Assembly: GCA_002375465.1 (NCBI GenBank)
Contig: DFLT01000005.1
Location: 62,001 to 126,000 of the forward strand
Source of the DNA: Alphaproteobacteria bacterium UBA3612
GTDB taxonomy: Bacteria; Pseudomonadota; Alphaproteobacteria; Sphingomonadales; Sphingomonadaceae
DNA length: 64,000 bases
Reading direction: 5' to 3'
Position 1 is the stretch's first letter. The number at the start of each line of letters is the position of its first letter. The position numbers and the translations under genes are program-made. The notes under the pieces are model-generated. The model was not told the origin of the DNA. It saw nothing but the letters and a program-made list of their open reading frames with translations, and searched no databases. This document shows positions 1 to 8,727 of this stretch, in pieces.

Positions 1-1659
1 TCCGCTGTCGAACCAGACGTCCAGAATGTCGCGCACCGGCACATAGTCCGCGGCGTCATATTGATCGCCCAGCAGGATCTGATGGTCCGCCGCGAACCAG
101 GCATCGGCACCGCGTTCGCGCACGGCATTGATGATGCGGCGGTTGACGGCCTCGTCGGTCAGGAACTCACCGGTTTCCTTGTGCACGTACAGCGTCAGCG
201 GCACGCCCCAGGCGCGCTGGCGCGATAACACCCAGTCGGGCCGCCCCTCAACCATGGATTTCAGGCGCTTATATCCGCGTTCCGGGACGAAGCGGGTCTT
301 CTCTATCTCTGCAAGGGCGATGTCGCGCAGGCTGTGCTCGCCATCCATGCGGACGAACCATTGCGGCGTGCAGCGATAGATCAGCTTTGCCTTCGACCGC
401 CAGGAATGCGGATAGGAATGCTCGTAATCCGCCGACGCCGCCAGCAGGCCACCGGCTTCGCTGAGGGCGGTGCAGATCGGCCCGTCGGGCGCGTTCACCT
501 TATAGACGTGATTGCCGCCTACGACGGGCCAGTCCGCCTTGTAAACGCCGCCGTCATCGACCGCGAAAATCGGCTCGATGCCATATTTCCCGCACAGGCG
601 GAAATCGTCCTCGCCATGGTCAGGCGCCATGTGGACGAGGCCCGTACCGCTGTCGGTGGTAACGAAATCGCCGGGCAGCAGCGGGCGAGGTTCGGCGAAG
701 AACGGATGTACTTCATGCAGCGGGTGACGTGCAACGGCGCCAGCAAGCTCGGAACCTTTGCCACGCCATATTTCAACGCCGTCATCGTCGCTACTTGCCG
801 GATGACGGCCCAGCGTGTCGGCCAGCAACTCCGTGGCGGCAAGGATGATGCGTCCGCCGGTTTTCACGGCAACATATTCAATGTCCTCGCCATAGGACAG
901 GGCCCGGTTTACCGGAATGGTCCAGGGCGTCGTCGTCCAGATGACCGCATGTGCACCGACCAGCTCGGGCGCGTTCGGCGCTTCGACGATCTCGAACGCC
1001 ACGTCGATCTGCGTTGAGATGATGTCTTTATACTCGACTTCCGCCTCGGCCAGCGCGGTCTGTTCGACGGGCGACCACATGACGGGCTTTGCGCCCTGAT
1101 ACAGGCGGCCGGACCCGGCGACCTTCAGGAATTCCTCGACGATGATCGCCTCGGCGTCGTAATCCATGGTCAGATAGGGGCGGTCCCACGTGCCCATGAT
1201 GCCCAGGCGCTGAAACTGTTCAGACTGGATTTCCACCCATTTTGCGGCGAAGTCCCGGCATTGCTGGCGAAACTCGATGGGATCGACATCGTTCTTGTCG
1301 CGCTTTTTCTTGCGATACTGCTCCTCGATCTTCCACTCGATGGGCAGGCCGTGACAGTCCCAGCCGGGGGTATAGGGGGCATCGAAACCGCGCAGCGTCG
1401 CCATGCGGACGGTGATGTCCTTCAGGATCTTGTTCAGCGCGTGGCCGATGTGGATATCGCCATTGGCATAGGGCGGGCCGTCATGCAGGATCCATGTGTC
1501 CCGCCCCGCACGCTTTTCGCGCAGCCGCTGATAGACCTCCGTCCGCGCCCAGCGGTCCAGAATGGCAGGTTCCTTCTGCGCCAGTCCCGCCTTCATGGGA
1601 AAGTCGGTCTTCGGCAGGAAAACGGTGTCGCGATAATCGGGGGGCGTGTCGTCGGTCAT
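1..1659 (-). CDS. ileS: Isoleucyl-tRNA synthetase, N-terminal part (runs off the window)
   Basis: Class I aminoacyl-tRNA synthetase that charges tRNA-Ile in the cytoplasm. About 553 residues are present of a protein usually near 930-970; the 3' part lies outside the window. The HIGH signature is seen as HIGH at residues 70-73, preceded by HDGPPYANGDI, and the last visible residues are the family motif DVWFDSG, close to where the catalytic domain resumes after the editing domain. The chosen ATG gives MTDDTPPDYRD; an in-frame ATG four codons upstream (1671) is also possible, and neither has a clear ribosome-binding site. Identification is secure; only the start is uncertain. Confidence 0.96.
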   Translation of the reverse strand, partial: MTDDTPPDYRDTVFLPKTDFPMKAGLAQKEPAILDRWARTEVYQRLREKRAGRDTWILHDGPPYANGDIHIGHALNKILKDITVRMATLRGFDAPYTPGWDCHGLPIEWKIEEQYRKKKRDKNDVDPIEFRQQCRDFAAKWVEIQSEQFQRLGIMGTWDRPYLTMDYDAEAIIVEEFLKVAGSGRLYQGAKPVMWSPVEQTALAEAEVEYKDIISTQIDVAFEIVEAPNAPELVGAHAVIWTTTPWTIPVNRALSYGEDIEYVAVKTGGRIILAATELLADTLGRHPASSDDDGVEIWRGKGSELAGAVARHPLHEVHPFFAEPRPLLPGDFVTTDSGTGLVHMAPDHGEDDFRLCGKYGIEPIFAVDDGGVYKADWPVVGGNHVYKVNAPDGPICTALSEAGGLLAASADYEHSYPHSWRSKAKLIYRCTPQWFVRMDGEHSLRDIALAEIEKTRFVPERGYKRLKSMVEGRPDWVLSRQRAWGVPLTLYVHKETGEFLTDEAVNRRIINAVRERGADAWFAADHQILLGDQYDAADYVPVRDILDVWFDSG

Positions 1660-1748
1660 AGAGGACGGCATGTAGCGAGGGTGCAGCCTAGTGGGAAGGT
1701 GGCGCAGCTGCCTTTTCCATATGAGGGGAGGGGAATCGGCGTGACGAC

Positions 1749-2288
1749 CTAATATCCGCCGCCCTCGTCCAGAAAGCTCTGCTCTTCCGGTGTCGTCTCC
1801 CGCCCCAGCGCGGCATTGCGGTTGGGAAACCTTCCAAAGCGCTCGATAATGTCCCTGTGGCCCAGCGCATATTCCGGGCGCTCCTCGCCGCGAAGCGCGG
1901 TGAACAATTCGACGGCGCGGTCCTGCGCGTCCATATTTTCACCGTGCATGAAGGGCATATAGAGAAACTGCCGCTCCTCCTCGGAATAATCCTGGTCCCA
2001 GCCCCGCTCGATCGCCAATTGCGCCAGGTGCAGCGCGTCCTGATCCTGCGCGAACGCACGTGCACTGCCCCGGTGCAAATTACGGCTGAACTGATCGAGA
2101 ACGATAATGGCGGCCAGAAGACCGTCATGCGTCGCCAGCCATGCGTCCGGAATGTGGTTGGATAAATCTTCGTGAACCGCACCGAAGCGGTCGCGGATTC
2201 TCCGGTCCAGTTCATCGTCCTGCTTGAAATGCAACTCGGACGGCGTTTCGTCGAACCAGAAGGTCAGGATGTCCTGGGGGGCTGTCAT
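1749..2288 (-). CDS. DUF924 family protein
   Basis: A 179-residue soluble protein with the opening ILTFWFDE and the internal LDQFSRNLHRG typical of DUF924, a helical TPR-like family of unknown biochemical role common in proteobacteria. Length is normal for the family. The ATG at 2288 is the only sensible start because the family motif begins at residue 7; no convincing Shine-Dalgarno sequence is seen. It lies between ileS and the Do-type protease, all on the minus strand, with separate spacing, so co-transcription with either is possible but not shown. Confidence 0.85.
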   Translation of the reverse strand: MTAPQDILTFWFDETPSELHFKQDDELDRRIRDRFGAVHEDLSNHIPDAWLATHDGLLAAIIVLDQFSRNLHRGSARAFAQDQDALHLAQLAIERGWDQDYSEEERQFLYMPFMHGENMDAQDRAVELFTALRGEERPEYALGHRDIIERFGRFPNRNAALGRETTPEEQSFLDEGGGY

Positions 2289-2305
2289 CGTGCTGGCATG
2301 GCAAA

Positions 2306-2328
2306 GCCCCTCCCATTGCGGGAGGGGC
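2306..2328 (-). terminator. Hairpin, probable terminator after the Do-type protease gene
   Basis: A perfect 9-bp stem (GCCCCTCCC / GGGAGGGGC) with a 5-nt loop sits 7 nt past the protease stop codon on the minus strand. It is followed by only three T residues, so it is a weak intrinsic terminator or a 3'-end stabilising hairpin. Confidence 0.5.
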
Positions 2329-2334
2329 CAGGCT

Positions 2335-3912
2335 CTATTCCGTCTCCGCTTCCATCATCTCGACGCCGACAAAGACGGCATTGCTCGACCCACGCGGCTG
2401 GATCAGCATGGCGACGGAGTTGCGACCGGCCTTGCGCGCGGCGTCGACTGCCGCAGTGGCGTCTGCCGGGGTGCGCGTTGCGCGGCCGTTGATTGAGACG
2501 ATCACCGCACCGCGGCCGATACCCTTTTGCGCGGCATCGCTGCGCCGGTCGACCCCTGCCACCACGACGCCTTGAACCTCGTCGTCGATGCGCAGTTGCT
2601 GCCGGATTTGCGGCGTCAGTTCCGCCAGCGAGATACCCAGCGACTTGCGCGCCGTCTCGCTGCCGGGGGCGTTCTCGTCGGCACTCATCTCCGGCTCGCC
2701 GCTCTGATTGGCAGCGATTTCATTTTCGGGCGGCCGCTCCGTCAGGGTCGCCGACAGTTCCATGCGCTCGCCGTTGCGGATCAATTCGATGGGAATGGTG
2801 GAATTGATGCCGCTATTCGCCACCAGGAAGCTCAGCGTATTTTCGCTGGTAACCCTCTGATCGTTGATCTTGACGATGACATCGCCCTGACGAATGCCGG
2901 CCTTCGCGGCGGGGCCGTCCGGTTCGACGGCGGCGACGATCTCGCCATTATCGTCGTCCAGGCCCAGCCCTTCGGCCAGTTCTTCGTTGATCGGCTGGAT
3001 CGACACGCCCAGATAGCCGCGTCGCACACGGCCCATGGTTTTCAGTTGCTCGATAATCGGCTGTGCCTGGCTGGCCGGAATGGCAAAACCGATGCCCACG
3101 TTCCCGCCCGTGGGGGAGAAGATGGCGGTATTGATGCCGATTACATTGCCCGACAGGTCGAACATGGGACCGCCGGAATTGCCCTGGTTGATGCTGGCAT
3201 CGGTCTGGATGAAGCGGTCATATTGCCCGGCGCTGATATTGCGGTGCAGGGCGGATACGATACCGGCGGTGACGGTGCCGCCCAGCCCGAACGGATTGCC
3301 GATCGCGACAACCCAGTCGCCGACCCGCACGCTGTCGGATGTGCCGAAGCGGACATAGGGCAGATCCTCGCCGTCGACCTTCAGCAGCGCAAGATCGCTC
3401 AACGGATCGCGTCCAATGACTTTCGCCTCGAATTCGCGTTCGTCGCCCAGCGTCACTGTGATCGTGTCGACGGGATCGTCACCCGTCCGCGCCGTGACGA
3501 CATGGTTGTTGGTAACGACATAACCATCCGGTGAAATGATGAAGCCGGAACCGAGCGAATTCGCCTCCCGCGTTTCGGGTTCTGCATCCTCCTGCTCCTC
3601 ATTGAAGCGCCGGAACAGCTCCTCCAGCGGAGAGCCCGGACCCAGGCGGGGGAAGGGGGACCGGCGCACCTCTACCTGCTGCGTCGTCGATACGTTAACG
3701 ACGGCGGGCTGCAGACGCGCCGCAAGATCGGCAAAGCTGTTCGGCGCGCCGCCCGGCGGCGTTGCCTGCGCGACGGCGGGCGCCGCGTTTTGCGGTGCCT
3801 CTGCCTGCGCGCTTCCCGGCGTTTGCAGGGCAAGCGTCGCTGCGCTGCCAAACAACAGTCCGGCGGCGATATAGGATGTCGCAGTGGTGGTGGCGGTGCG
3901 AAGTTTAGCCAT
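2335..3912 (-). CDS. degP: Do family periplasmic serine endoprotease (DegP/HtrA-like)
   Basis: Periplasmic protease/chaperone that degrades misfolded envelope proteins. The 525-residue product has an N-terminal hydrophobic export segment (about residues 12-36), a trypsin-like domain with the triad H137 (NNHVV), D173 (LSDLALL) and S246 (GNSGGP), then two PDZ domains (about 290-380 and 430-515). Length and layout match Do proteases. It is followed upstream on the same strand by DUF2065, hflC and hflK, the usual alphaproteobacterial arrangement, so it likely belongs to an envelope quality-control cluster. DegP, DegQ and MucD cannot be told apart from sequence alone. Confidence 0.95.
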   Translation of the reverse strand: MAKLRTATTTATSYIAAGLLFGSAATLALQTPGSAQAEAPQNAAPAVAQATPPGGAPNSFADLAARLQPAVVNVSTTQQVEVRRSPFPRLGPGSPLEELFRRFNEEQEDAEPETREANSLGSGFIISPDGYVVTNNHVVTARTGDDPVDTITVTLGDEREFEAKVIGRDPLSDLALLKVDGEDLPYVRFGTSDSVRVGDWVVAIGNPFGLGGTVTAGIVSALHRNISAGQYDRFIQTDASINQGNSGGPMFDLSGNVIGINTAIFSPTGGNVGIGFAIPASQAQPIIEQLKTMGRVRRGYLGVSIQPINEELAEGLGLDDDNGEIVAAVEPDGPAAKAGIRQGDVIVKINDQRVTSENTLSFLVANSGINSTIPIELIRNGERMELSATLTERPPENEIAANQSGEPEMSADENAPGSETARKSLGISLAELTPQIRQQLRIDDEVQGVVVAGVDRRSDAAQKGIGRGAVIVSINGRATRTPADATAAVDAARKAGRNSVAMLIQPRGSSNAVFVGVEMMEAETE

Positions 3913-3976
3913 GTTCGTGTCGTTTCCTGCCTGGTTTCGCCAGTATAAGAATGTCTGCCTTACGCGAATAAGGCCC

Positions 3977-4165
3977 TCATGTTAAATATAGGGTACCCAA
4001 TACGATAGCCGCGCCTGCGGCAAAGCTGACGGCACCCATGATCCGAACCTTATCCGACCCATCGGCGAACAATGTATCAACTGCACGTTTCATGGCATCC
4101 GGAAATAGAGCGTAGGCCGCGCCCTCAAGTGCGATTGCGAGACCCAGCGCAACGATCAGGTTCAT
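3977..4165 (-). CDS. DUF2065 family small membrane protein
   Basis: A 62-residue protein with two hydrophobic segments (about residues 3-20 and 43-60) separated by a short charged loop, as in the YjeT/DUF2065 family that is regularly found beside hflC. Function is unknown. It starts 12 nt after the hflC stop codon, which argues for co-transcription with hflK-hflC. Small size and matching neighbourhood make a real gene likely. Confidence 0.85.
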   Translation of the reverse strand: MNLIVALGLAIALEGAAYALFPDAMKRAVDTLFADGSDKVRIMGAVSFAAGAAIVLGTLYLT

Positions 4166-4177
4166 ATTTCCTACGAC

Positions 4178-5020
4178 CTAGCGGCCAACGTTCCCCTGAA
4201 ACTGTTCCAGGAATTCGTTCTCGGGTGACAGGACCATGGACGCGTTGCCATCCTTGAATGCCTCCTCATAGGCCTGCATGGCGCGATAGAATTCATAGAA
4301 GCCTTCATCCTTGCCAAAGCTGTCGGCATAGATTTTCGCCGCCGCCGCATCCGCGTTCGCACGGATGACGCGGGCCTGCCGGTCGCCTTCGGCGCGAATG
4401 CCGCGCGCCTCCTGCTCACGTGCCGTGCGCATGCGGGCAAAGGCAGAATCGAGCGGCTGGCCCGGTGGCAGGTCGGCGCGCTTGATGCGCACATCCACGA
4501 TTTCAGCGCCATAATTTGCCGCCGAGCGATTTACCGCCGTCTGGATCGTATCCATCAGGTCAGCGCGTTCCGGGCTCAGGAGCGACGCAAAGGTCTGACG
4601 GCCGAGTTCGTTGCGAAGTCGCGACGTTAAAATCTGCGACAGTTCGTCCGCAGCACGGGCTTCGGTGCCTACGGCTGTATACATGCGCAGCGGATCGACG
4701 ATGCGAAAGCGTGCAAAGGCGTCCACAACGACCCGCAACTGATCGGTCGAAAGAACCGTTTGCGGCTCCATGTTCAGGTCTTGAACGCGCTTGTCGATGT
4801 AAACGACATCGTCGATGAACGGCAGTTTCATCTGCACGCCCGCCTCGGTCCGCCCATATACGACGTCTGGATCATATTCGTTCACGACGGAAACCGGGTC
4901 GCCAAGTCGCGTTACGATGGCTTGTTGCGATTCTGAAATCGTGAAGAAGCTCGTGACCACCAGCACCAGGCCGATGAACAGCAGGGCGAGGATCAGGATC
5001 GGATTTTTCAGGCTCATCAC
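4178..5020 (-). CDS. hflC: Protease modulator HflC
   Basis: Membrane-anchored SPFH (band 7) protein that pairs with HflK and restrains the membrane protease FtsH. The 280-residue product has one N-terminal membrane helix (about residues 7-28) followed by the SPFH domain and a coiled region with AREQEARGIRAEGDRQA, typical of HflC. Its ATG overlaps the hflK stop by 4 nt (ATGA), so translation of the two is probably coupled. Confidence 0.95.
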   Translation of the reverse strand: MMSLKNPILILALLFIGLVLVVTSFFTISESQQAIVTRLGDPVSVVNEYDPDVVYGRTEAGVQMKLPFIDDVVYIDKRVQDLNMEPQTVLSTDQLRVVVDAFARFRIVDPLRMYTAVGTEARAADELSQILTSRLRNELGRQTFASLLSPERADLMDTIQTAVNRSAANYGAEIVDVRIKRADLPPGQPLDSAFARMRTAREQEARGIRAEGDRQARVIRANADAAAAKIYADSFGKDEGFYEFYRAMQAYEEAFKDGNASMVLSPENEFLEQFQGNVGR

Positions 5021-6096
5021 TGGTCTCCGGCGGGTGCGGGCACCGGCGCGCGTCTGTTTGTTTCCGGCAGCGGCAAATAGGGGACCACGCCATCGGCTTC
5101 CAGGATGGTCTTGTCGACCTTCCCTAGGACGCGCTCCATTGTCTCGTAATACATGCGCTTCCGCGTCACGTCAGGGGCCAGGCGATATTGTTCGTAAACC
5201 GCGTCGAACGCAGCAGCCTGACCCCGCGCCTGCGCCACGAGTTGCTGGCTGTAGGCGCGCGCTTCGTTGATATAGCCCTCGGCATTCTGCTGCGCAGCGG
5301 AAACGTCCTTGAACGCATCGTCCACGGCGGCGGGGGGATCGGCCTGCCGGATATCGACACCGACAATGTCGACACCCGCACGATATTCGTTCAGCAGAGC
5401 CTGTGTCCGCGCCGCCACTTCCGCTGCCACCTGTTCGCGCTGCGGACCGATGGCGGCATCCAGTTCCACGGACGCAACAACCGAGCGCATGGCACTTTCC
5501 GCCGTTTCGCGGATCGTGCCCTCGGGATTGGCGATCTGGAACAGGTATAATTGGGGATCCCTGATCTTCCAGCGCACCTGATAGGCGATATCTATAATGT
5601 TCTGATCGCTGGTCAGCATCAGGTTCTGATCGGTCGCGTCGACGGAACCAATGGCGATGGTGGAAACCTGCTCCACCTTCGGCTTGGTGACGGTAACGAT
5701 GGGGGCCGGCCACTTGAAGTGCGTGCCGGGCAGGGTCGTTTTCACATAGCGGCCGAACATCTGTTCGACACCGCGTTCGTTTGGCTCGACCCGATAGATG
5801 CTGGTGGCGGCCACCCAGACGACGGCGATCGCGACAAAGATCCAGCTCCACGGAAGGGCGCGGCGACCACCGCCGCCCCCGCCGCCGCCGCCGCCGCCGC
5901 CTCCGGGCAGACCGGAACGCAGCCGTTCCTGGCTGCGCTTGATGAAGTCGTCGAAATCGACGCTGCCGGACTTTGGCGGGGGTGTGTTGCCGCCGCTTGG
6001 CTTGGTGGGTTTCTGGCCCCAGGGATTGCGCGGTTTGTCGCCGCCCCCGCCACTATTTCCCCACGGGCCACCGCCCTCATTCTTGTCCCAAGGCAT
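5017..6096 (-). CDS. hflK: FtsH protease activity modulator HflK
   Basis: Partner of HflC in the HflKC complex around FtsH. The 359-residue product begins MPWDKNEGGG, has a Gly/Pro-rich cytoplasmic N-terminus including an uninterrupted run of 13 glycines (about residues 69-81) coded mostly by GGC, then one membrane helix (WIFVAIAVVWVAATSIY) and the SPFH domain. The open frame continues upstream to 6573, but that extension is antisense to mrp and lacks family similarity, so the ATG at 6096 is chosen. The glycine tract is a potential slippage site. Confidence 0.94.
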   Translation of the reverse strand: MPWDKNEGGGPWGNSGGGGDKPRNPWGQKPTKPSGGNTPPPKSGSVDFDDFIKRSQERLRSGLPGGGGGGGGGGGGGRRALPWSWIFVAIAVVWVAATSIYRVEPNERGVEQMFGRYVKTTLPGTHFKWPAPIVTVTKPKVEQVSTIAIGSVDATDQNLMLTSDQNIIDIAYQVRWKIRDPQLYLFQIANPEGTIRETAESAMRSVVASVELDAAIGPQREQVAAEVAARTQALLNEYRAGVDIVGVDIRQADPPAAVDDAFKDVSAAQQNAEGYINEARAYSQQLVAQARGQAAAFDAVYEQYRLAPDVTRKRMYYETMERVLGKVDKTILEADGVVPYLPLPETNRRAPVPAPAGDQ

Positions 6097-6199
6097 ATCT
6101 GCCCTTCCCGCACTTACGCATTTCCGTTCGGTGCCTATATACGAACGCCTCCCGCGCTTTCCTATAGGCGCGCTCTTTTTGCCCACCCGGACCTCCGAT

Positions 6200-7237
6200 A
6201 TGACCGAAAATGAACTCCGCCAAAGCCTCTCCAGCGTCCGCGATCCCGCCGCCGGCGCCGACGTTGTCGCATCGGGCCGCGTCTCCGGCATAACGGTGCG
6301 CGGCGGCCAGCCGGGTTTCGTGCTGGATGTCGGCGGGCTTGCGGCGGGCGAGGTGACCGCATTGAAAGAGGCGCTGGAGGCGGCGGCCCCCGGCGCGCGC
6401 ATCATCACCACGTCCGAGATGAAGGCACAGCCGAAGCGCGCGGCGCCGCATGACGTTCCCGCCGCCTCTTTCCCGAACATCCGCCACATTCTGGCCGTCG
6501 CCTCAGGCAAGGGTGGGGTAGGCAAGTCGACGATTGCTGCAAACCTTGCCGTCGCCATGGCGCAGGACGGCATGCGCGTGGGATTGCTGGACGCGGATAT
6601 TTATGGGCCGTCGGTGCCGACCCTGCTGGGGCTGGATGGCCGCGCAGAGGGTGTGCAGGGCAGGATTCAGCCCATGCAGGCCCATGGGCTGAAGGCACTT
6701 TCCATCGCCGCCCTCACCAAACCCGGTCAGGCCGTCATCTGGCGCGGCCCCATGGCCGCCGCCGCCATGATGCAGATGCTGACCGATGCCGATTGGGGAC
6801 AGCTCGACGTTCTCGTCATCGACATGCCACCCGGTACGGGCGACATACAGCTCAGTCTGGCGCAAAAGATCGGCGGCGCGAAGGCGGTGGTGGTGTCGAC
6901 GCCGCAGGACCTCGCCCTGATCGACGCGGAAAAGGCCATCGCCATGTTCGGAAAGGTGGGGGTGCCGGTGGTGGGCATCGTCGAGAACATGTCGACCTTC
7001 CACTGTCCGAAGTGCGGGGAGACGACCGATATTTTCGGTCATGGCGGGGCAGAGGAAACATCCCGTGCGCGCGGCGTTCCTTTTCTTGGTGCCGTCCCGC
7101 TCACCATGAGCCTGCGCGAAAGTGCCGATGCAGGGACGCCCGCTGTCCTGGCAGGCGGTGCCGCCGCCGACGCCTTGAACGCGGTGGCACGCACCCTGAT
7201 GAAACAGTTGGAGACGATCGATGCCCCTCACGAATGA
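6200..7237 (+). CDS. mrp: Mrp/NBP35-type iron-sulfur cluster carrier P-loop ATPase
   Basis: Cytosolic ATPase believed to carry and insert Fe-S clusters. The 345-residue product has an N-terminal MIP18-like domain (about 1-75), the deviant Walker A motif SGKGGVGKST and a C-terminal CPKC cysteine pair that would hold a bridging cluster. The start MTENELRQSL is chosen; the open frame extends upstream as antisense to hflK. It is divergent from hflK and its last 17 nt overlap the next gene, suggesting co-transcription. Confidence 0.95.
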   Translation: MTENELRQSLSSVRDPAAGADVVASGRVSGITVRGGQPGFVLDVGGLAAGEVTALKEALEAAAPGARIITTSEMKAQPKRAAPHDVPAASFPNIRHILAVASGKGGVGKSTIAANLAVAMAQDGMRVGLLDADIYGPSVPTLLGLDGRAEGVQGRIQPMQAHGLKALSIAALTKPGQAVIWRGPMAAAAMMQMLTDADWGQLDVLVIDMPPGTGDIQLSLAQKIGGAKAVVVSTPQDLALIDAEKAIAMFGKVGVPVVGIVENMSTFHCPKCGETTDIFGHGGAEETSRARGVPFLGAVPLTMSLRESADAGTPAVLAGGAAADALNAVARTLMKQLETIDAPHE

Positions 7238-7652
7238 TGCCGACATCAAGGATTTGCTGGAGACGACGAAGACGATCGCGATGACCGGCCTGTCCGACAG
7301 GCCGGACCGCGCCTCCAACGGCGTCATGCTGTTTCTTCAGCGTCAGGGCTACCGCGTCATGCCCGTCAATCCGACCATCGCGGGGGAACAGGTGCATGGC
7401 GAGCATGTCTGGGCATCGCTCGACGAAATCGGCGTGGATATCGACATGGTCGACGTCTTCCGCAATTCGGCCGCTGCCGCCGATGCCGTTGACGAGGCGA
7501 TTGCGGCGGGCGCGAAGTCGGTCTGGATGCAATTGGGCGTCGTAAACGAGGCTGCCGCCGCAAAGGCCGAGGCTGCCGGGCTGAAGGTCGTCATGGACCG
7601 CTGCCCAAAGATCGAGATTCCCCGCCTTGGCGTCGCAGCGAAGGATGTCTGA
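7221..7652 (+). CDS. CoA-binding protein (YccU-like)
   Basis: A 143-residue single-domain protein with a Rossmann-type CoA-binding fold: TIAMTGLSDRPDRAS near the N-terminus and VWMQLGVVNEAAA in the second half are family signatures. The biochemical role of this stand-alone family is not settled. It starts inside the 3' end of mrp (17-nt overlap, different frame) and is followed 9 nt later by a strong hairpin terminator, so mrp and this gene form a two-gene unit. Confidence 0.88.
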   Translation: MPLTNDADIKDLLETTKTIAMTGLSDRPDRASNGVMLFLQRQGYRVMPVNPTIAGEQVHGEHVWASLDEIGVDIDMVDVFRNSAAAADAVDEAIAAGAKSVWMQLGVVNEAAAAKAEAAGLKVVMDRCPKIEIPRLGVAAKDV

Positions 7653-7661
7653 GGCCTATAT

Positions 7662-7701
7662 AAAAAGCCCCCGCCGTTCGTTCGAACGACGGGGGCTTTT
7701 T
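7662..7701. terminator. Bidirectional intrinsic terminator
   Basis: AAAAAGCCCCC (7662-7672) pairs with GGGGGCTTTTT (7691-7701); the interior sequence can extend the stem. T-tracts exist on both strands, fitting the convergent genes either side (CoA-binding protein on plus, rpoH on minus). Confidence 0.9.
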
Positions 7702-7720
7702 AACTTATCCGCACGGGGCC

Positions 7721-8626
7721 TTAGGCCACTTCCAGCAGGTTCCGTTCCTCGGCCAGGTTCGTCATTGCCTTTTGCAGCTTCTCGAACGCCCGCACTTCGA
7801 TCTGGCGCACACGCTCGCGGCTGATGTCATAGACCTGGCTAAGTTCTTCCAGGGTCTGCGGTTCATCCGTCAGGCGGCGTTCCGTGATGATATGCTTTTC
7901 ACGGTCGTTCAGCGTACTCAGCGCCTCCGCCAGCAGAGCCGACCGCACGTCGGCCTCCTGCGCATCGGCGACGATCGAATCCTGCAGCGGTTCGTCATCC
8001 TCCAGCCAGTCCTGCCATTCGGAATCGCCTTCCTCGGCGCGCAGGGGGGCGTTCAGGCTGGTATCGCCGCCGCGCATCATGCGACGGTTCATGGAGATAA
8101 CTTCCTCCTCCGTCACCTTCAGCTCAGTGGCGATCTGCTTCACATCGTCGGGATGCATGTCGCCGTCTTCGAACGCGTCGATCTGGCTCTTCATGCGGCG
8201 CAGGTTGAAGAACAGCTTCTTCTGCGCTGCGGTCGTGCCGATCTTCACCAGGCTCCAGGAGCGCAGGATGAATTCCTGAATGCTCGCGCGGATCCACCAC
8301 ATGGCATAGGTCGACAGGCGAAAGCCCTTGTCCGGCTCGAATTTCTTCACGCCCTGCATCAGGCCGACATTGCCCTCTGAAATCAGGTCGCTCGTCGGCA
8401 GGCCATAGCCGCGATAGCCCATGGCGATTTTCGCCACCAGGCGCAGATGGCTCGTGACCATACGGTGCGCGGCATCGCGGTCGCCATGCTCCTTGAAGCG
8501 TATGGCGAGCATATATTCTTCTTCCGCCGTCAGGACGGGAAATTTCTTGATTTCGCTCAGATAGCGATTGAGCGACGTGCCACCGCCAAGGGCGGGGATG
8601 GTCGCCGGTATATTCGTCTTTGCCAT
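7721..8626 (-). CDS. rpoH: RNA polymerase sigma factor RpoH (heat-shock sigma-32)
   Basis: Directs RNA polymerase to heat-shock promoters. The 301-residue protein has region 2 (SEGNVGLMQGVKKFEPDKGFRLST and WWIRASIQEFI), the RpoH box QKKLFFNLR that separates it from RpoD, and region 4 with a helix-turn-helix near ELSQVYDISRERVRQIE. The start MAKTNIPA is preceded by a GGAGTGAGG ribosome-binding site; an upstream in-frame ATG (8659) adds 11 residues without support. Several alphaproteobacteria carry two rpoH copies, so this could be either one. Confidence 0.95.
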   Translation of the reverse strand: MAKTNIPATIPALGGGTSLNRYLSEIKKFPVLTAEEEYMLAIRFKEHGDRDAAHRMVTSHLRLVAKIAMGYRGYGLPTSDLISEGNVGLMQGVKKFEPDKGFRLSTYAMWWIRASIQEFILRSWSLVKIGTTAAQKKLFFNLRRMKSQIDAFEDGDMHPDDVKQIATELKVTEEEVISMNRRMMRGGDTSLNAPLRAEEGDSEWQDWLEDDEPLQDSIVADAQEADVRSALLAEALSTLNDREKHIITERRLTDEPQTLEELSQVYDISRERVRQIEVRAFEKLQKAMTNLAEERNLLEVA

Positions 8627-8727
8627 TTCGGCCTCACTCCTTCTCATGCGGACCCTCAAATTCCGGCATCCGCGGGGACATCTCGCGCTCGTCCCTTATA
8701 CGGCGACGAACCACGGTCTCACTCATC

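Noticed and set aside
2527..3534. 335-codon open frame on the plus strand
   Set aside because: Antisense to the Do-type protease; no motif or ribosome-binding site.
5868..5906. CRISPR or microsatellite array
   Set aside because: It is a codon repeat for polyglycine in hflK; no spacers.
5798..6199. N-terminal extension of mrp
   Set aside because: Antisense to hflK and proline-rich; family similarity begins at 6200.
6097..6573. N-terminal extension of hflK
   Set aside because: The open frame continues but runs antisense to mrp; HflK homology begins at the ATG at 6096.
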